Notes: generated from the sequence alone by a model not told the origin. A DNA stretch of 64,000 nt from Clostridium sp. AF15-31 (GCF_003461625.1 NZ_QTXL01000007.1:62001-126000), one strand, 5' to 3'; counted from the stretch's first letter, positions 1 through 7,164 are shown. Translations and numbers: made by a program.

Positions 1-338
1 ATATCGCTCCAGGTACTGGTAAGATCACAATCAACAAGAAAGATATGGACGAGTACTTCGGACTTGATACACTGAAAGTTATCGTTAAGCAGCCATTAGT
101 TGCTACAGGTACAGATGGTAAGTTCGACGTTATGGTTAACGTAAAGGGCGGCGGCTTCACAGGTCAGGCCGGTGCTATCAGACATGGTATTTCAAGAGCA
201 TTACTTGAGGCTGATTCAGAAGAATACAGACCAATCCTCAAGAAGGCCGGATACCTTACAAGAGATCCTCGTATGAAGGAAAGAAAGAAGTACGGCTTAA
301 AGGCAGCTCGTCGTGCTCCACAGTTCTCAAAACGATAA
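1..338 (+). CDS. rpsI: 30S ribosomal protein S9, 3' part
   Basis: The window opens inside this gene; the reading frame is open from base 3 and gives the VPGTGKI-type S9 signature (here [13 protein letters not shown]) followed by [19 protein letters not shown] and the basic C-terminal tail ending QFSKR. S9 sits on the small-subunit head and its C-terminal Lys/Arg tail reaches the P-site tRNA. The N-terminal ~20 residues, and presumably rplM before it, lie outside the window. A good intrinsic terminator follows 27 bases downstream, so this is the end of its operon. Identification is secure. Confidence 0.97.
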   Translation, partial: IAPGTGKITINKKDMDEYFGLDTLKVIVKQPLVATGTDGKFDVMVNVKGGGFTGQAGAIRHGISRALLEADSEEYRPILKKAGYLTRDPRMKERKKYGLKAARRAPQFSKR

Positions 339-364
339 GGAACAATTATATTCAATATTTCAAG

Positions 365-400
365 AACCCGCAGGAATCAAGTATTTCTGCGGGTTTTCTT
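365..400 (+). terminator. Intrinsic terminator of the rpsI operon
   Basis: Nine-base-pair stem AACCCGCAG/CTGCGGGTT with a 13-nt loop, followed by a T-rich tract. Located just after the S9 stop codon. Confidence 0.9.
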
Positions 401-449
401 TATTTTGTATAGGAGCAGAAACACCCCTGAAACACATCAGAAATTAATT

Positions 450-480
450 ACTAGTAACGTACTAGTAACACACTAGTAAC
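450..480. repeat. Three tandem 11-bp repeats (ACTAGTAAC core)
   Basis: ACTAGTAAC occurs at 450-458, 461-469 and 472-480, an 11-bp period, about one helical turn. It lies in the 455-bp stretch without a gene (339-793). No function can be assigned; the spacing would suit repeated binding of a protein to one face of the helix. The rest of this stretch holds the hairpin at 488-514, and between 547 and 636 a short open stretch that may be the relic of a lost gene. Confidence 0.5.
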
Positions 481-487
481 ACTCTAC

Positions 488-514
488 AAGGTGTCTTGTG
501 CAAGACGCTTTTTT
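488..514 (+). terminator. Terminator-like hairpin in gene-free stretch
   Basis: Bases 488-497 pair with 502-511 (including G-U pairs) around a GTGC loop and run into T6. The nearest upstream gene already has its own terminator, so this looks like the leftover end of a lost transcription unit or a second-chance terminator. Confidence 0.55.
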
Positions 515-793
515 ATATTCTTTCGTAATTCCGGCTTGGACTTTGACCAGAAGACTTACAATTCAAAGCAGAATATGACACTTTAGAAAAGTATATTACA
601 CACTTTGGAATTTGTGTTCTGGAGTGTTTTTTTGTGTGAACTATGATAGAATAGATATCATAATAGCTTATAGTGTGTTTTGCATATTAACTGGTATGGA
701 AGGATTGTTTATAAAAAATGGTAAAAGTGAATTACTATTGAACAGGTAGTCTGTAGGCAATTAGATATCTTTAATGGCATAGGGTGATGAATA

Positions 794-1216
794 ATGGAAT
801 TTTTTGAATTGAAATTAATAGAAAAGATTGGTCAGGTATTTTCGATTGCAATGCATGATAGAAAATATAATCGTTATCAGTTTATAAAGAAATGGTGCTT
901 TTCAAATACCTGCCAGGCGGTATTTGATTTTGACGAGACATTATGTTCGCAGGCGAAATCTTATATTTTAAGAACATTTGAAAAAGAATACCAGGATAAT
1001 TTACCGGCGAAAGATGCAGATAGTCCATTATATGAAGATGATGCGTATTGGTTTGGATATCTAATAACTTACTGGCATTTTTTGTATGGCATTTCTGGTA
1101 AAGAAATCATGCAAAAGTATGATGTCTGTAAGATACTAGATGAGTTTGATCCATTGCATACACTAAGTATTAAAGCAGCGATCGACAAGATCCGGGAGGA
1201 TGATAGAAATGAGTGA
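794..1216 (+). CDS. Hypothetical protein, DUF3791-like C-terminus, partner of DUF3990 gene
   Basis: A 140-residue soluble protein with no signal peptide. The last ~55 residues (WFGYLITYWHFLYGISGKEI, then a stretch with LHTLSIKAAIDKI) resemble in layout the small DUF3791 proteins, which carry SGKEV...YDxLHT and are found beside DUF3990 genes; this resemblance is by eye only. The N-terminal ~80 residues are not recognised. The stop codon overlaps the preferred start of the next gene by 8 bp, so the two are probably translationally coupled. In this context it is a candidate antitoxin or cofactor of the DUF3990 protein, which is inference. Confidence 0.6.
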   Translation: MEFFELKLIEKIGQVFSIAMHDRKYNRYQFIKKWCFSNTCQAVFDFDETLCSQAKSYILRTFEKEYQDNLPAKDADSPLYEDDAYWFGYLITYWHFLYGISGKEIMQKYDVCKILDEFDPLHTLSIKAAIDKIREDDRNE

Positions 1217-1781
1217 GATAAAAGTATACCATGGATCATATTGTGAAGTGAAGCAGCCGTCCTTGGATAATGGAAGATTGGATGCAGACTTTGGGCTTGG
1301 ATTTTATGTAACGCCGGACATAGAAATGGCAGAGAAATGGGCGAGTAGAAAAAGGAGAGCTATTATAAATGAATATATTTTGGAAACAGAAAATTTGCAA
1401 AAATACTCATTTGCTTTAAATAAAGAATGGCTGGACTATGTAATAAAAAATAGAAATGAATATGGAAAAAAGGTAATAATCGATGCATACGATTTAGTGA
1501 TTGGAGCAACAGCAGATGATAAATTATATGCAACTATAGAACAATATGAAAGCGGATTTATAAATGCAGATGTAGCTGTAGAGGTACTGAATTGTATGAA
1601 AATTGGTCAGCAAATATGTATAAAATCTCAGAGCGGATTGGAGAAGCTGCATTTTATCAGAAGTATAGAATTATCACCTGAACGAGTTGCTGAATTACGA
1701 GAGCATAATCGGGTTGATAGGAAAATAGCAAATCAGATAGCCAGTGAAATAATACGAAAGCACAATAGGCGAATACGATGA
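1209..1781 (+). CDS. DUF3990 domain protein
   Basis: The N-terminus (VYHGSYCEVKQPSLDNGRLD, then ADFGLGFYVTPDIEMAEKWA) carries the signature of the DUF3990 family: a Y-H-G-S strand, a DFGxGFY motif and an A-xx-WA helix. The family's pattern resembles ADP-ribosyltransferase-like folds, but enzymatic activity is not established from this sequence. The ATG at 1209 is chosen over the in-frame ATG at 1200 because GGGAGG (1194-1199) is 9 bases before 1209 and touches 1200. The product is 190 residues, cytoplasmic, in a three-gene run 794-2148 on the same strand. It may be the effector half of a toxin-antitoxin-like pair. Confidence 0.75.
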   Translation: MSEIKVYHGSYCEVKQPSLDNGRLDADFGLGFYVTPDIEMAEKWASRKRRAIINEYILETENLQKYSFALNKEWLDYVIKNRNEYGKKVIIDAYDLVIGATADDKLYATIEQYESGFINADVAVEVLNCMKIGQQICIKSQSGLEKLHFIRSIELSPERVAELREHNRVDRKIANQIASEIIRKHNRRIR

Positions 1782-1821
1782 GCATATATGCAAATAGAAA
1801 AGCCGGAAAGGAGAGCAAATA

Positions 1822-2148
1822 ATGGTAACTTTAAAATTTGTGTTCAATCAGGAAAAACTGAAACAGGCAGGAAAGACAGAAGAAGAACTGTTGCAGCCGA
1901 TGCGGGAACATGCAAAAAAGTATGATATAGCAGAGCCGGAACATGGATTCTTTGCCAAGGATGGAGAAGATGCTATGTGTGTCATTGGTATGTTTATTCC
2001 AGAGATTACAAGAAAAGATGTGCATTATCTGGACTATTTGGATGAATGGACATTTGATATAGATGGCGAAGTAGAAGATTGTATTGAGGAAACAAAAAAA
2101 TGGTGGAAACACGAACGGAAAAGGGGTGTTTACTATGATGAAGAATAA
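1822..2148 (+). CDS. Small acidic hypothetical protein
   Basis: A 108-residue soluble protein preceded by a good ribosome-binding site (GGAAAGGAGAG, 1805-1815). It is rich in Glu/Asp and Trp near the C-terminus (ETKKWWKHERKRG). No family recognised. It follows the DUF3990 gene by 40 bases, and its 3' end overlaps by 14 bases the start of the secreted protein at 2135. It could be a third member of the DUF3990 locus, for example an immunity or accessory protein; this is inference from position only. Confidence 0.65.
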   Translation: MVTLKFVFNQEKLKQAGKTEEELLQPMREHAKKYDIAEPEHGFFAKDGEDAMCVIGMFIPEITRKDVHYLDYLDEWTFDIDGEVEDCIEETKKWWKHERKRGVYYDEE

Positions 2149-3760
2149 GGGTAAAAGATTAGTTGTTTTATTAATAGCTGCATGTATGATTCTGTCTATG
2201 TTTTCCGGTATGACAGTATCCGCAGCAACGGATGCAGAAATATATGCAACAACCAACACGATCAAGAAAGTTGATGAAAAATATTACTATGTGGATGCAT
2301 CCGGAAAAACGGATAAAAAGACCGGATGGAAGAAAGTTGCCGGAAAATACACTTACTATGTTGGATCGAAAGGGAATGTTACTGTAAAGATCACTAAAGG
2401 AAAATATTATAAGTGGAGTGATGGTCAGTTTAAGAAGCAGCCAGTGAAGAAGAATAGTACAAAGACCATCAAAGGAAAAGCTTTTTATGTGAATAAAAAT
2501 GGGAACATTGAGAAAAAAACCGGATGGAAGAAAGTTGCCGGAAAATACACTTACTATGTTGGATCGAAAGGTAATGTTACTGTAAAGATCACTGGTGGGA
2601 AATATTATAAGTGGAGTAATGGTAAGTTTAAGCAACAGTCCCTAGAAAAGTATAATGGAAAGATTATTACCATCGGAAAGAAAGCATTTTATGTGTCAGA
2701 AAATAAGATCGTGCGTAAAACAGGTTGGAACCGTGTTTCGGATCCAGAATCTTTCAGTATAACGAGTCCAAGGGGATACTATGTAGGAACAAAAGGCTCG
2801 GTTCTTTATAAGGAAACAGCAAAGGGAACTTATGAGATCACATCCGTAGGTAAGGTATCCGATAAGCTTATGAAAAATGGTTGGAATGGGTCTGTATTTG
2901 TAAAGAACGGCAAGGTGCAGATCAAAACGACTGTTACAGTAGGTGGATATATAAATGTCTTTGATGAAGATGGAAAGAGAGTGACATTAAAAAATTCCGG
3001 TAACAATATCGTAAGATCGGACACAAACGAACCAGTTACTACAAAAGGAGCCTATAAGGTTGGATCTGGCAGTAATAAGACGACCTATTATGTTACAAAT
3101 AACGGCAATATCAAGAAGAATGGAACAGTTACAGTCAATGGAGTAAAGTATACGGTTGACGCATCGGGAAAATGTACAAAGGTAACTGAAAATGGTTCCG
3201 GTAACAGTGATGGATCCGGTAACAGTGATGGATCCGGTAATGATGGAGAACAGAATTCTGGTACGAATGGTAATCAGGATCAGCAGTTTCATGTATGTAA
3301 GTGGAAGTTGGTTATGAACAGTAGTTTATCACCGGTTAAGACTAATTATAAAGGACATGCTGCAGTTACCAAGACAGTCAACAAGAAGATCCGAGATGCT
3401 TACGATGAGCCGGTATATGGGGAGCGGGTTATATGCAGAATGTGCAAGAAACAGTTCCTGACATATGAGGATTGGGGTGTTCATTCTGATGAAACTAATC
3501 ACGGTAATTGTAGTCTTGAGGATGTAATTGTAGATACAATTCATCACGATGCAGTCTATGCAGATGTAGAAGAAGTAGTAGAAAAAGAATGGTCAGAGTG
3601 GGATCAAACATATAAATGTACTGTATGTGGAGATATCATGACAGAGCATGTAGTTAATAAGAATGGAGAGTTAATTTACACACCAAACAAAAGTGGAGTG
3701 CTTGTTGACATTAATGGAAATGAGCAGGATAAGGTTACTGCTGGAGTATCGTATAAGTAA
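2135..3760 (+). CDS. Secreted repeat protein with C-terminal cysteine clusters
   Basis: The start at 2135 follows an AAGGGGTG site and gives a Sec signal peptide (MMKNKGKRLVVLLIAACMIL, cleavage near VSAA); the longer frame from 2084 has no use. The product is 541 residues. Two near-identical ~40-residue repeats (GWKKVAGKYTYYVGSKGNV...) come first, then a degenerate third copy, a Gly/Ser/Asp/Asn linker around residues 365-385, and a C-terminal part with CRMC, NHGNC and CTVC pairs suggesting a metal-binding ribbon. The repeats resemble in style the aromatic/Gly cell-wall-binding repeats of Clostridia, but no family is certain. Probably exported and bound to the cell surface; no LPxTG motif is seen. 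Confidence 0.8.
   Translation: MMKNKGKRLVVLLIAACMILSMFSGMTVSAATDAEIYATTNTIKKVDEKYYYVDASGKTDKKTGWKKVAGKYTYYVGSKGNVTVKITKGKYYKWSDGQFKKQPVKKNSTKTIKGKAFYVNKNGNIEKKTGWKKVAGKYTYYVGSKGNVTVKITGGKYYKWSNGKFKQQSLEKYNGKIITIGKKAFYVSENKIVRKTGWNRVSDPESFSITSPRGYYVGTKGSVLYKETAKGTYEITSVGKVSDKLMKNGWNGSVFVKNGKVQIKTTVTVGGYINVFDEDGKRVTLKNSGNNIVRSDTNEPVTTKGAYKVGSGSNKTTYYVTNNGNIKKNGTVTVNGVKYTVDASGKCTKVTENGSGNSDGSGNSDGSGNDGEQNSGTNGNQDQQFHVCKWKLVMNSSLSPVKTNYKGHAAVTKTVNKKIRDAYDEPVYGERVICRMCKKQFLTYEDWGVHSDETNHGNCSLEDVIVDTIHHDAVYADVEEVVEKEWSEWDQTYKCTVCGDIMTEHVVNKNGELIYTPNKSGVLVDINGNEQDKVTAGVSYK
2321..2395 (+). repeat. 75-bp direct repeat, copy 1
   Basis: Bases 2321-2395 and 2519-2593 are the same except for one base. 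They encode the repeat unit of the secreted protein. Near-identity at DNA level points to recent duplication or gene conversion and makes copy-number change likely. Confidence 0.85.
2519..2593 (+). repeat. 75-bp direct repeat, copy 2
   Basis: Second copy of the repeat at 2321-2395, 198 bases downstream, in the same reading frame. Confidence 0.85.
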
Positions 3761-3846
3761 TTTCCAGAACCAAGAAAACCAAGAAAACCTGGAAATGGGA
3801 TTTCAGGTGTGATATGATAGAATCAGTTCAATAGAACGATATAAGA

Positions 3847-3872
3847 CCTCTACAGAAATGTGGAGGTTTTGT
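3847..3872 (+). terminator. Terminator, repeat-unit copy 1
   Basis: An 8-bp stem CCTCTACA/TGTGGAGG around a GAAA loop followed by TTTTGT. The same element recurs at 4164 and 4482, so it is part of the ~318-bp repeated unit. It closes transcription of the secreted-protein gene. Confidence 0.8.
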
Positions 3873-3950
3873 AATATATAGTGAATTTAATAAAGCAGCC
3901 GAGGGGTGTTACACCATATCCGTTCGAGTCTTGAAAGGGAGTGGTGCCTT

Positions 3951-4028
3951 ATGAGTACATATGAGGAATTCATGGTTATACTAACCACCGCAATACTTAT
4001 TGTTACGATTCTGAATAATAGAAAATAA
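3951..4028 (+). CDS. Small hydrophobic type I toxin-like peptide, module 1
   Basis: A 25-residue peptide, MSTYEEFMVILTTAILIVTI followed by LNNRK: a short polar start, one membrane segment, and a basic tail. It is preceded by AAAGGGAG at 3935-3942 with proper spacing. Length and layout match the holin-like/TxpA-type membrane toxins of Firmicutes type I systems, which damage the membrane when the antisense RNA is missing. A convergent antisense RNA promoter and terminator lie exactly downstream, which supports the assignment. Toxicity itself is not shown by the sequence. Confidence 0.75.
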   Translation: MSTYEEFMVILTTAILIVTILNNRK

Positions 4029-4123
4029 GAAAAGACACCTCAGCCTGCAAGCTTACGAGGTGTCTTAACTTTGGAATAGTTTGCCGGACGGATAGGTAGC
4101 ATCTATCGCTCGGCTGTCTTGTT
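4025..4123 (-). ncRNA. Predicted antisense (antitoxin) RNA, module 1
   Basis: On the reverse strand a promoter TTGATT (4157-4152), 16-nt spacer, TATAAT (4135-4130) predicts a start near 4123. Transcription leftward meets a perfect 10-bp hairpin (AAGACACCTC/GAGGTGTCTT, 4032-4066) followed on that strand by TTTTCTTATTTT, a good terminator. The ~100-nt RNA overlaps the 3' end of the toxin message, as in TxpA/RatA-type pairs. Ends are predicted, not measured. Confidence 0.7.
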
Positions 4124-4129
4124 AAGTTC

Positions 4130-4157
4130 ATTATAACAAAAAATTAATAAAAATCAA
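4130..4157 (-). promoter_or_regulatory. Antisense RNA promoter, module 1
   Basis: TTGATT-16-TATAAT read on the reverse strand. The same block, base for base, is present at 4448-4475. Confidence 0.8.
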
Positions 4158-4163
4158 TGGGTG

Positions 4164-4189
4164 CCTCTACAGAAATGTGGAGGTTTTGT
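4164..4189 (+). terminator. Terminator, repeat-unit copy 2
   Basis: Same CCTCTACA-GAAA-TGTGGAGG hairpin and T tract as at 3847. It would end a forward transcript of toxin module 1. Confidence 0.8.
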
Positions 4190-4268
4190 AATATATAGTG
4201 AATTTAATAGGGGAGCCGATGGGGCGAGACACCAACTGCTGGAATACAAAAGAAAGGAGTTGGTGCTG

Positions 4269-4355
4269 ATGATTACATTTTCAGATTTAAATGAGTATGT
4301 AATAATGCTTTGCGCTGTGATAACTCTTGTGATTTACATATCACGCAAAAAGTAG
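4269..4355 (+). CDS. Small hydrophobic type I toxin-like peptide, module 2
   Basis: A 28-residue peptide, MITFSDLNEYVIMLCAVITL then VIYISRKK: polar start, one membrane segment, basic end. SD AAAGGAG is at 4253-4259. An ATG at 4161 opens the same frame further upstream, but it lies in the shared terminator, so 4269 is preferred. The peptide keeps the design of module 1 but little of its sequence. The stop codon lies inside the stem of the antisense terminator. Confidence 0.75.
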   Translation: MITFSDLNEYVIMLCAVITLVIYISRKK

Positions 4356-4441
4356 CGCCCTCTGCTTTGGTCGGCTAGGCGCTACTTATGTAGTAAATAC
4401 CACCGGCGGCTAGGTGTACTCTAGTCATCGGCTCTCTTGTT
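4343..4441 (-). ncRNA. Predicted antisense (antitoxin) RNA, module 2
   Basis: Reverse-strand promoter at 4475-4448 predicts a start near 4441. The transcript ends at a 10-bp hairpin (AAGTAGCGCC/GGCGCTACTT, 4350-4389) followed on that strand by a T tract. It covers the toxin stop codon and 3' region. The stem sequence is unrelated to that of module 1, so the two antisense RNAs should not cross-pair well there. Confidence 0.7.
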
Positions 4442-4447
4442 AAGTTC

Positions 4448-4475
4448 ATTATAACAAAAAATTAATAAAAATCAA
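4448..4475 (-). promoter_or_regulatory. Antisense RNA promoter, module 2
   Basis: TTGATT-16-TATAAT on the reverse strand, identical to the block at 4130-4157. Confidence 0.8.
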
Positions 4476-4481
4476 TGGGTG

Positions 4482-4508
4482 CCTCTACAGCAATGTGGAG
4501 GTTTTTTA
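4482..4508 (+). terminator. Terminator, repeat-unit copy 3
   Basis: Third copy of the CCTCTACAG(C)AATGTGGAGG hairpin, here with a longer T tract. No toxin ORF follows it. Confidence 0.85.
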
Positions 4509-4527
4509 TTGCAAAATTGAATATAAC

Positions 4528-4603
4528 AAGGACGATGGTCATAGTGCCGGAGGGATGATAAAGATTCTTCCAGATATGGTGCTTTGACACTCGTCCTTTT
4601 TTT
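4528..4603 (+). ncRNA. Long structured hairpin ending in T7 (attenuator or terminator)
   Basis: An outer stem AAGGACGA/TCGTCCTT, a middle helix GTCATAGTGCC/GGTGCTTTGAC with one mismatch, and an inner helix GGAGGGAT/ATTCTTCC nest into one long arm closed by TTTTTTT. It lies 38 bases before the start of the surface-protein remnant at 4641. It is longer and more irregular than a plain terminator, so a regulatory leader is possible; it matches no riboswitch class known to me. Confidence 0.5.
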
Positions 4604-4640
4604 ATAAATAAAAATATTATTTTCAAAGGAGGACTGAAAG

Positions 4641-4988
4641 ATGTTCAAAATGAAAAGACAGTGGAAAAGAATCATATCCACAATCATGGCTGCACTTATG
4701 GTAGTGACAGTCATTCCAAGCAGCTTTGGTTCATCATCGGCTGCTGAAATTGCAACACCGGGAGATGCTGATCAGACAGGATATGTCAAGATCGAAGCAA
4801 AACTGCCGGAATCTGATAAGAAAGGAGAAGATGTAACAGGTATTGTATATGAGGTATACAAAGATGCTTCCTGCAAAGATGAAGTAGGCGCATTTGTATT
4901 ATCCTGTGATGGTAAGGCTTACAATTCTTTTATTGTACGATATCGGCGAAAGGTGGACAATTTTTGTTGTAAAGGGGGTGATTATTAG
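4641..4988 (+). pseudogene. Truncated secreted surface protein (SpaA/Cna-B-like start)
   Basis: The start at 4641 follows AAAGGAGG (4626-4633) and encodes a clear signal peptide (hydrophobic IISTIMAALMVVTVI, cleavage near SSAAE). Then comes a stretch of the type seen in SpaA/Cna-B-like pilin or adhesin domains (GIVYEVYKDASCKDEVGAFV). The sequence changes character after about residue 95 (base ~4925) and stops at 115 residues with a Lys/Arg/Cys-rich tail, whereas such proteins normally run to many hundreds of residues with a sortase motif. The likeliest reading is a 5' fragment cut off when the AT-rich segment that follows was inserted. Confidence 0.65.
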
Positions 4989-5084
4989 AAATAAAGGGTT
5001 AGATTATTTTCTTATACAAACACATAATTTATTTAAACAATGAACAAGAAATGATAATATATGTCATATAAAGGAGGATTATTT

Positions 5085-7052
5085 ATGTTAAGAAATATAA
5101 AAGAAAAAATTAAAAATGTGCTTTGCGACCTTATTTATAGACTGGGGCAACTAATTATGTTTTTTATTGATATTGTGTTACATCCAATAAAAAACATTTC
5201 ATGTATTTTTATAGTAGTTTTATATGTTTTATTAGAAAAAACAAATATACATAAATTAAGCGGAAAAGATATGTTTCTTTTTTCGGCAGGGATGGTTACT
5301 GTATTGACATTTATTGTATCTTTTTTACAAAGTGTGACAGTAGAATCTAATAATAAGGAAAAATTTTATTTTGGATATAACTTAAAAAGAAATTTGTACA
5401 ATAATTTTTGGATAAAAAGATTATATGAAATGAATATTAAATTATTTCTTTGGCTTATATTCATAATACCATGTTTAAGAATAGCAACCAACTATCATTA
5501 TGAATATACGATATTGAATAATTTTATTGATTTTATCAAGAAGAAGGAAAATAATTTATATTGTATTTGGGTGTCTATTATTGTTGTAGTGTGTATTTAT
5601 TTTGCCGCAATTCTGATTGAATCCATTGATATTACTAAAAATAAATTTAGATTAAGTAATTTTTATGCTGCTAGGAATGAGATGACAAAAAATATAATAG
5701 AGTTAGAAGTCGAAAAAGAATACAGAAATTATTTTAAAAACGCATTAAATAATAGTGTTGAACGGTTTTATAATTTTTATAACCAGATAAATGTATATAA
5801 CCTAATGAGATATATATTTAGGAGAGCTAACGAGGTAACAGATACACAAGATGAGTTTAATGAATATTTAAACCATGTCTTTAACGCAGAAAACGATTGT
5901 GTAGATGAAATATTTATAAAAATTGATGATCTTATTAAGTCAATTTGTAAAATTAAAAATCCCTATATAAAAAAAATAAAAGTTCGTTCACTCAAAAAAT
6001 ATTTAAAAAAATTAAAAAGTTACTATGTAAAAAAATGGAATAGTATAAAACAGTCATCGTATTATAAGTATTCATTTTTAGCAATATGTAAAATTATTAA
6101 CAATGATTTAATAGGAGTTACTGATTTAGAGGATAAATTTATAAACAAGATCGAAGATGAAGATATTAAAAAGATTTATAAGGATTTATTTGAAGATGAT
6201 TGCTCAAATGAAATGATATTTAGGGATAGTAAAATGGTAGGAAATATATGTATATCTCGCATAATTGCTGTTTTAATTGAAATGTGTAAGAAGAAAGAAA
6301 TGTATGAAGAATTAAATTTTAATAATGATATATATATAATTTTTAATACCCTTAATCTTCGTCATGATTTGAAGAATTATATTTCAAAGGTGTTTGAATA
6401 CATATTTGATTATATCTTGAAATGTGAGAATAGAAATAATAACTTTACAAAGGAGTTTTGTAATATATTAAAATCAAATTATTGTGATCAATATAAATAT
6501 ATTATAAATGAAGCTAAAAAATGCAGTTATAAAGAAATTATGAGTGGCAATAATATTTCAGATTTTCAGCTTAGCTGGTTATTATCTTTACTTAATAATA
6601 ATGATGTCGTTGTCGCTTTAATCTTTGGTTTAGCTTATGCAGAAAGATCTGGAAAAGATTATATGTCAGTTAGCGCATATAAGATTTGGGGAGAGAAGAT
6701 AAATAAGTTGATATATAAGAATATCTTAGGTGAGCTTAATGATGATAGATATATAGATGAAATAATTAAAAAGATAGAGGAGTCCTATGTTTCGCATTTT
6801 ATATATCCGAAATTTATTAAGTGGTTGTGTAAATCTCTTTTTGTTAATTTTGATTCTGTTATGTATCATGAATTTAAGGAATTAGGTGATAAAGGCATAA
6901 GAAATAATTTTGGCTTATGTAGTTATATGATTTTACGAAGTTTATTACGTGGTAAAGCAAATATATATAATAGCTTATTATTTACAGAAGATGAAAATAA
7001 GGAAATACAAAAAGAATTGCTACCAATTAAAGAAATAATACTGCTACCATAA
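5085..7052 (+). CDS. AT-rich four-TM membrane protein of unknown function
   Basis: The start at 5085 is set by AAAGGAGG at 5070-5077; the in-frame ATG at 5061 lies before that site. The product is 655 residues. Hydrophobic segments lie near residues 20-60 (IFIVVLYVLL), 70-90 (GMVTVLTFIVSFL), 125-140 (LFLWLIFIIPCL) and 165-185 (VSIIVVVCIYFAAIL); the remaining ~465 residues are a Lys/Asn/Ile-rich, mostly helical cytoplasmic part. Base composition is far richer in A+T than all neighbours, a sign of recent transfer. No motif of known enzymes is seen. Isolated membrane proteins of this shape occur among phage-defence effectors, but nothing here proves that role. Confidence 0.75.
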   Translation: MLRNIKEKIKNVLCDLIYRLGQLIMFFIDIVLHPIKNISCIFIVVLYVLLEKTNIHKLSGKDMFLFSAGMVTVLTFIVSFLQSVTVESNNKEKFYFGYNLKRNLYNNFWIKRLYEMNIKLFLWLIFIIPCLRIATNYHYEYTILNNFIDFIKKKENNLYCIWVSIIVVVCIYFAAILIESIDITKNKFRLSNFYAARNEMTKNIIELEVEKEYRNYFKNALNNSVERFYNFYNQINVYNLMRYIFRRANEVTDTQDEFNEYLNHVFNAENDCVDEIFIKIDDLIKSICKIKNPYIKKIKVRSLKKYLKKLKSYYVKKWNSIKQSSYYKYSFLAICKIINNDLIGVTDLEDKFINKIEDEDIKKIYKDLFEDDCSNEMIFRDSKMVGNICISRIIAVLIEMCKKKEMYEELNFNNDIYIIFNTLNLRHDLKNYISKVFEYIFDYILKCENRNNNFTKEFCNILKSNYCDQYKYIINEAKKCSYKEIMSGNNISDFQLSWLLSLLNNNDVVVALIFGLAYAERSGKDYMSVSAYKIWGEKINKLIYKNILGELNDDRYIDEIIKKIEESYVSHFIYPKFIKWLCKSLFVNFDSVMYHEFKELGDKGIRNNFGLCSYMILRSLLRGKANIYNSLLFTEDENKEIQKELLPIKEIILLP

Positions 7053-7070
7053 TAAACCACAAGATTACGT

Positions 7071-7099
7071 TTGACTTTATTGTGATAAACTGTTACTAT
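7071..7099 (+). promoter_or_regulatory. Promoter of amino-acid ABC operon
   Basis: TTGACT (7071-7076), 17-nt spacer, TACTAT (7094-7099). A GATAA...TTATC inverted repeat overlaps the -10 region and a small GCCC/GGGC hairpin follows in the leader. Confidence 0.75.
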
Positions 7100-7164
7100 G
7101 TTATCGTGTTGCGCCCGGAAGGGGCAGACATATATCTTTTAATTATATTCAGGAGGAAATAATC

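Larger units (their letters stand above)
3847..4501. repeat. Tandem ~318-bp units carrying type I toxin modules
   Basis: The terminator CCTCTACAG(A/C)AATGTGGAGG begins at 3847, 4164 and 4482 (intervals 317 and 318). Between copies lie a conserved 5' region (GTAATATATAGTGAATTTAA), a small toxin-like ORF, a hairpin, and a conserved block (GTTAAGTTCATTATAACAAA) with a reverse-strand promoter. Flanks are conserved while ORF and hairpin differ. This accounts for nearly all of the 880-bp stretch 3761-4640. Confidence 0.85.

Noticed and set aside
1831..2265. 144-residue reverse ORF rich in Phe/Ile
   Set aside because: It is the complement of two well-supported forward genes and has no start signal; its composition mirrors the AT-rich forward strand.
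2321..2593. Possible CRISPR-like repeat array
   Set aside because: Only two long copies, in frame in a coding sequence, with no spacer series.
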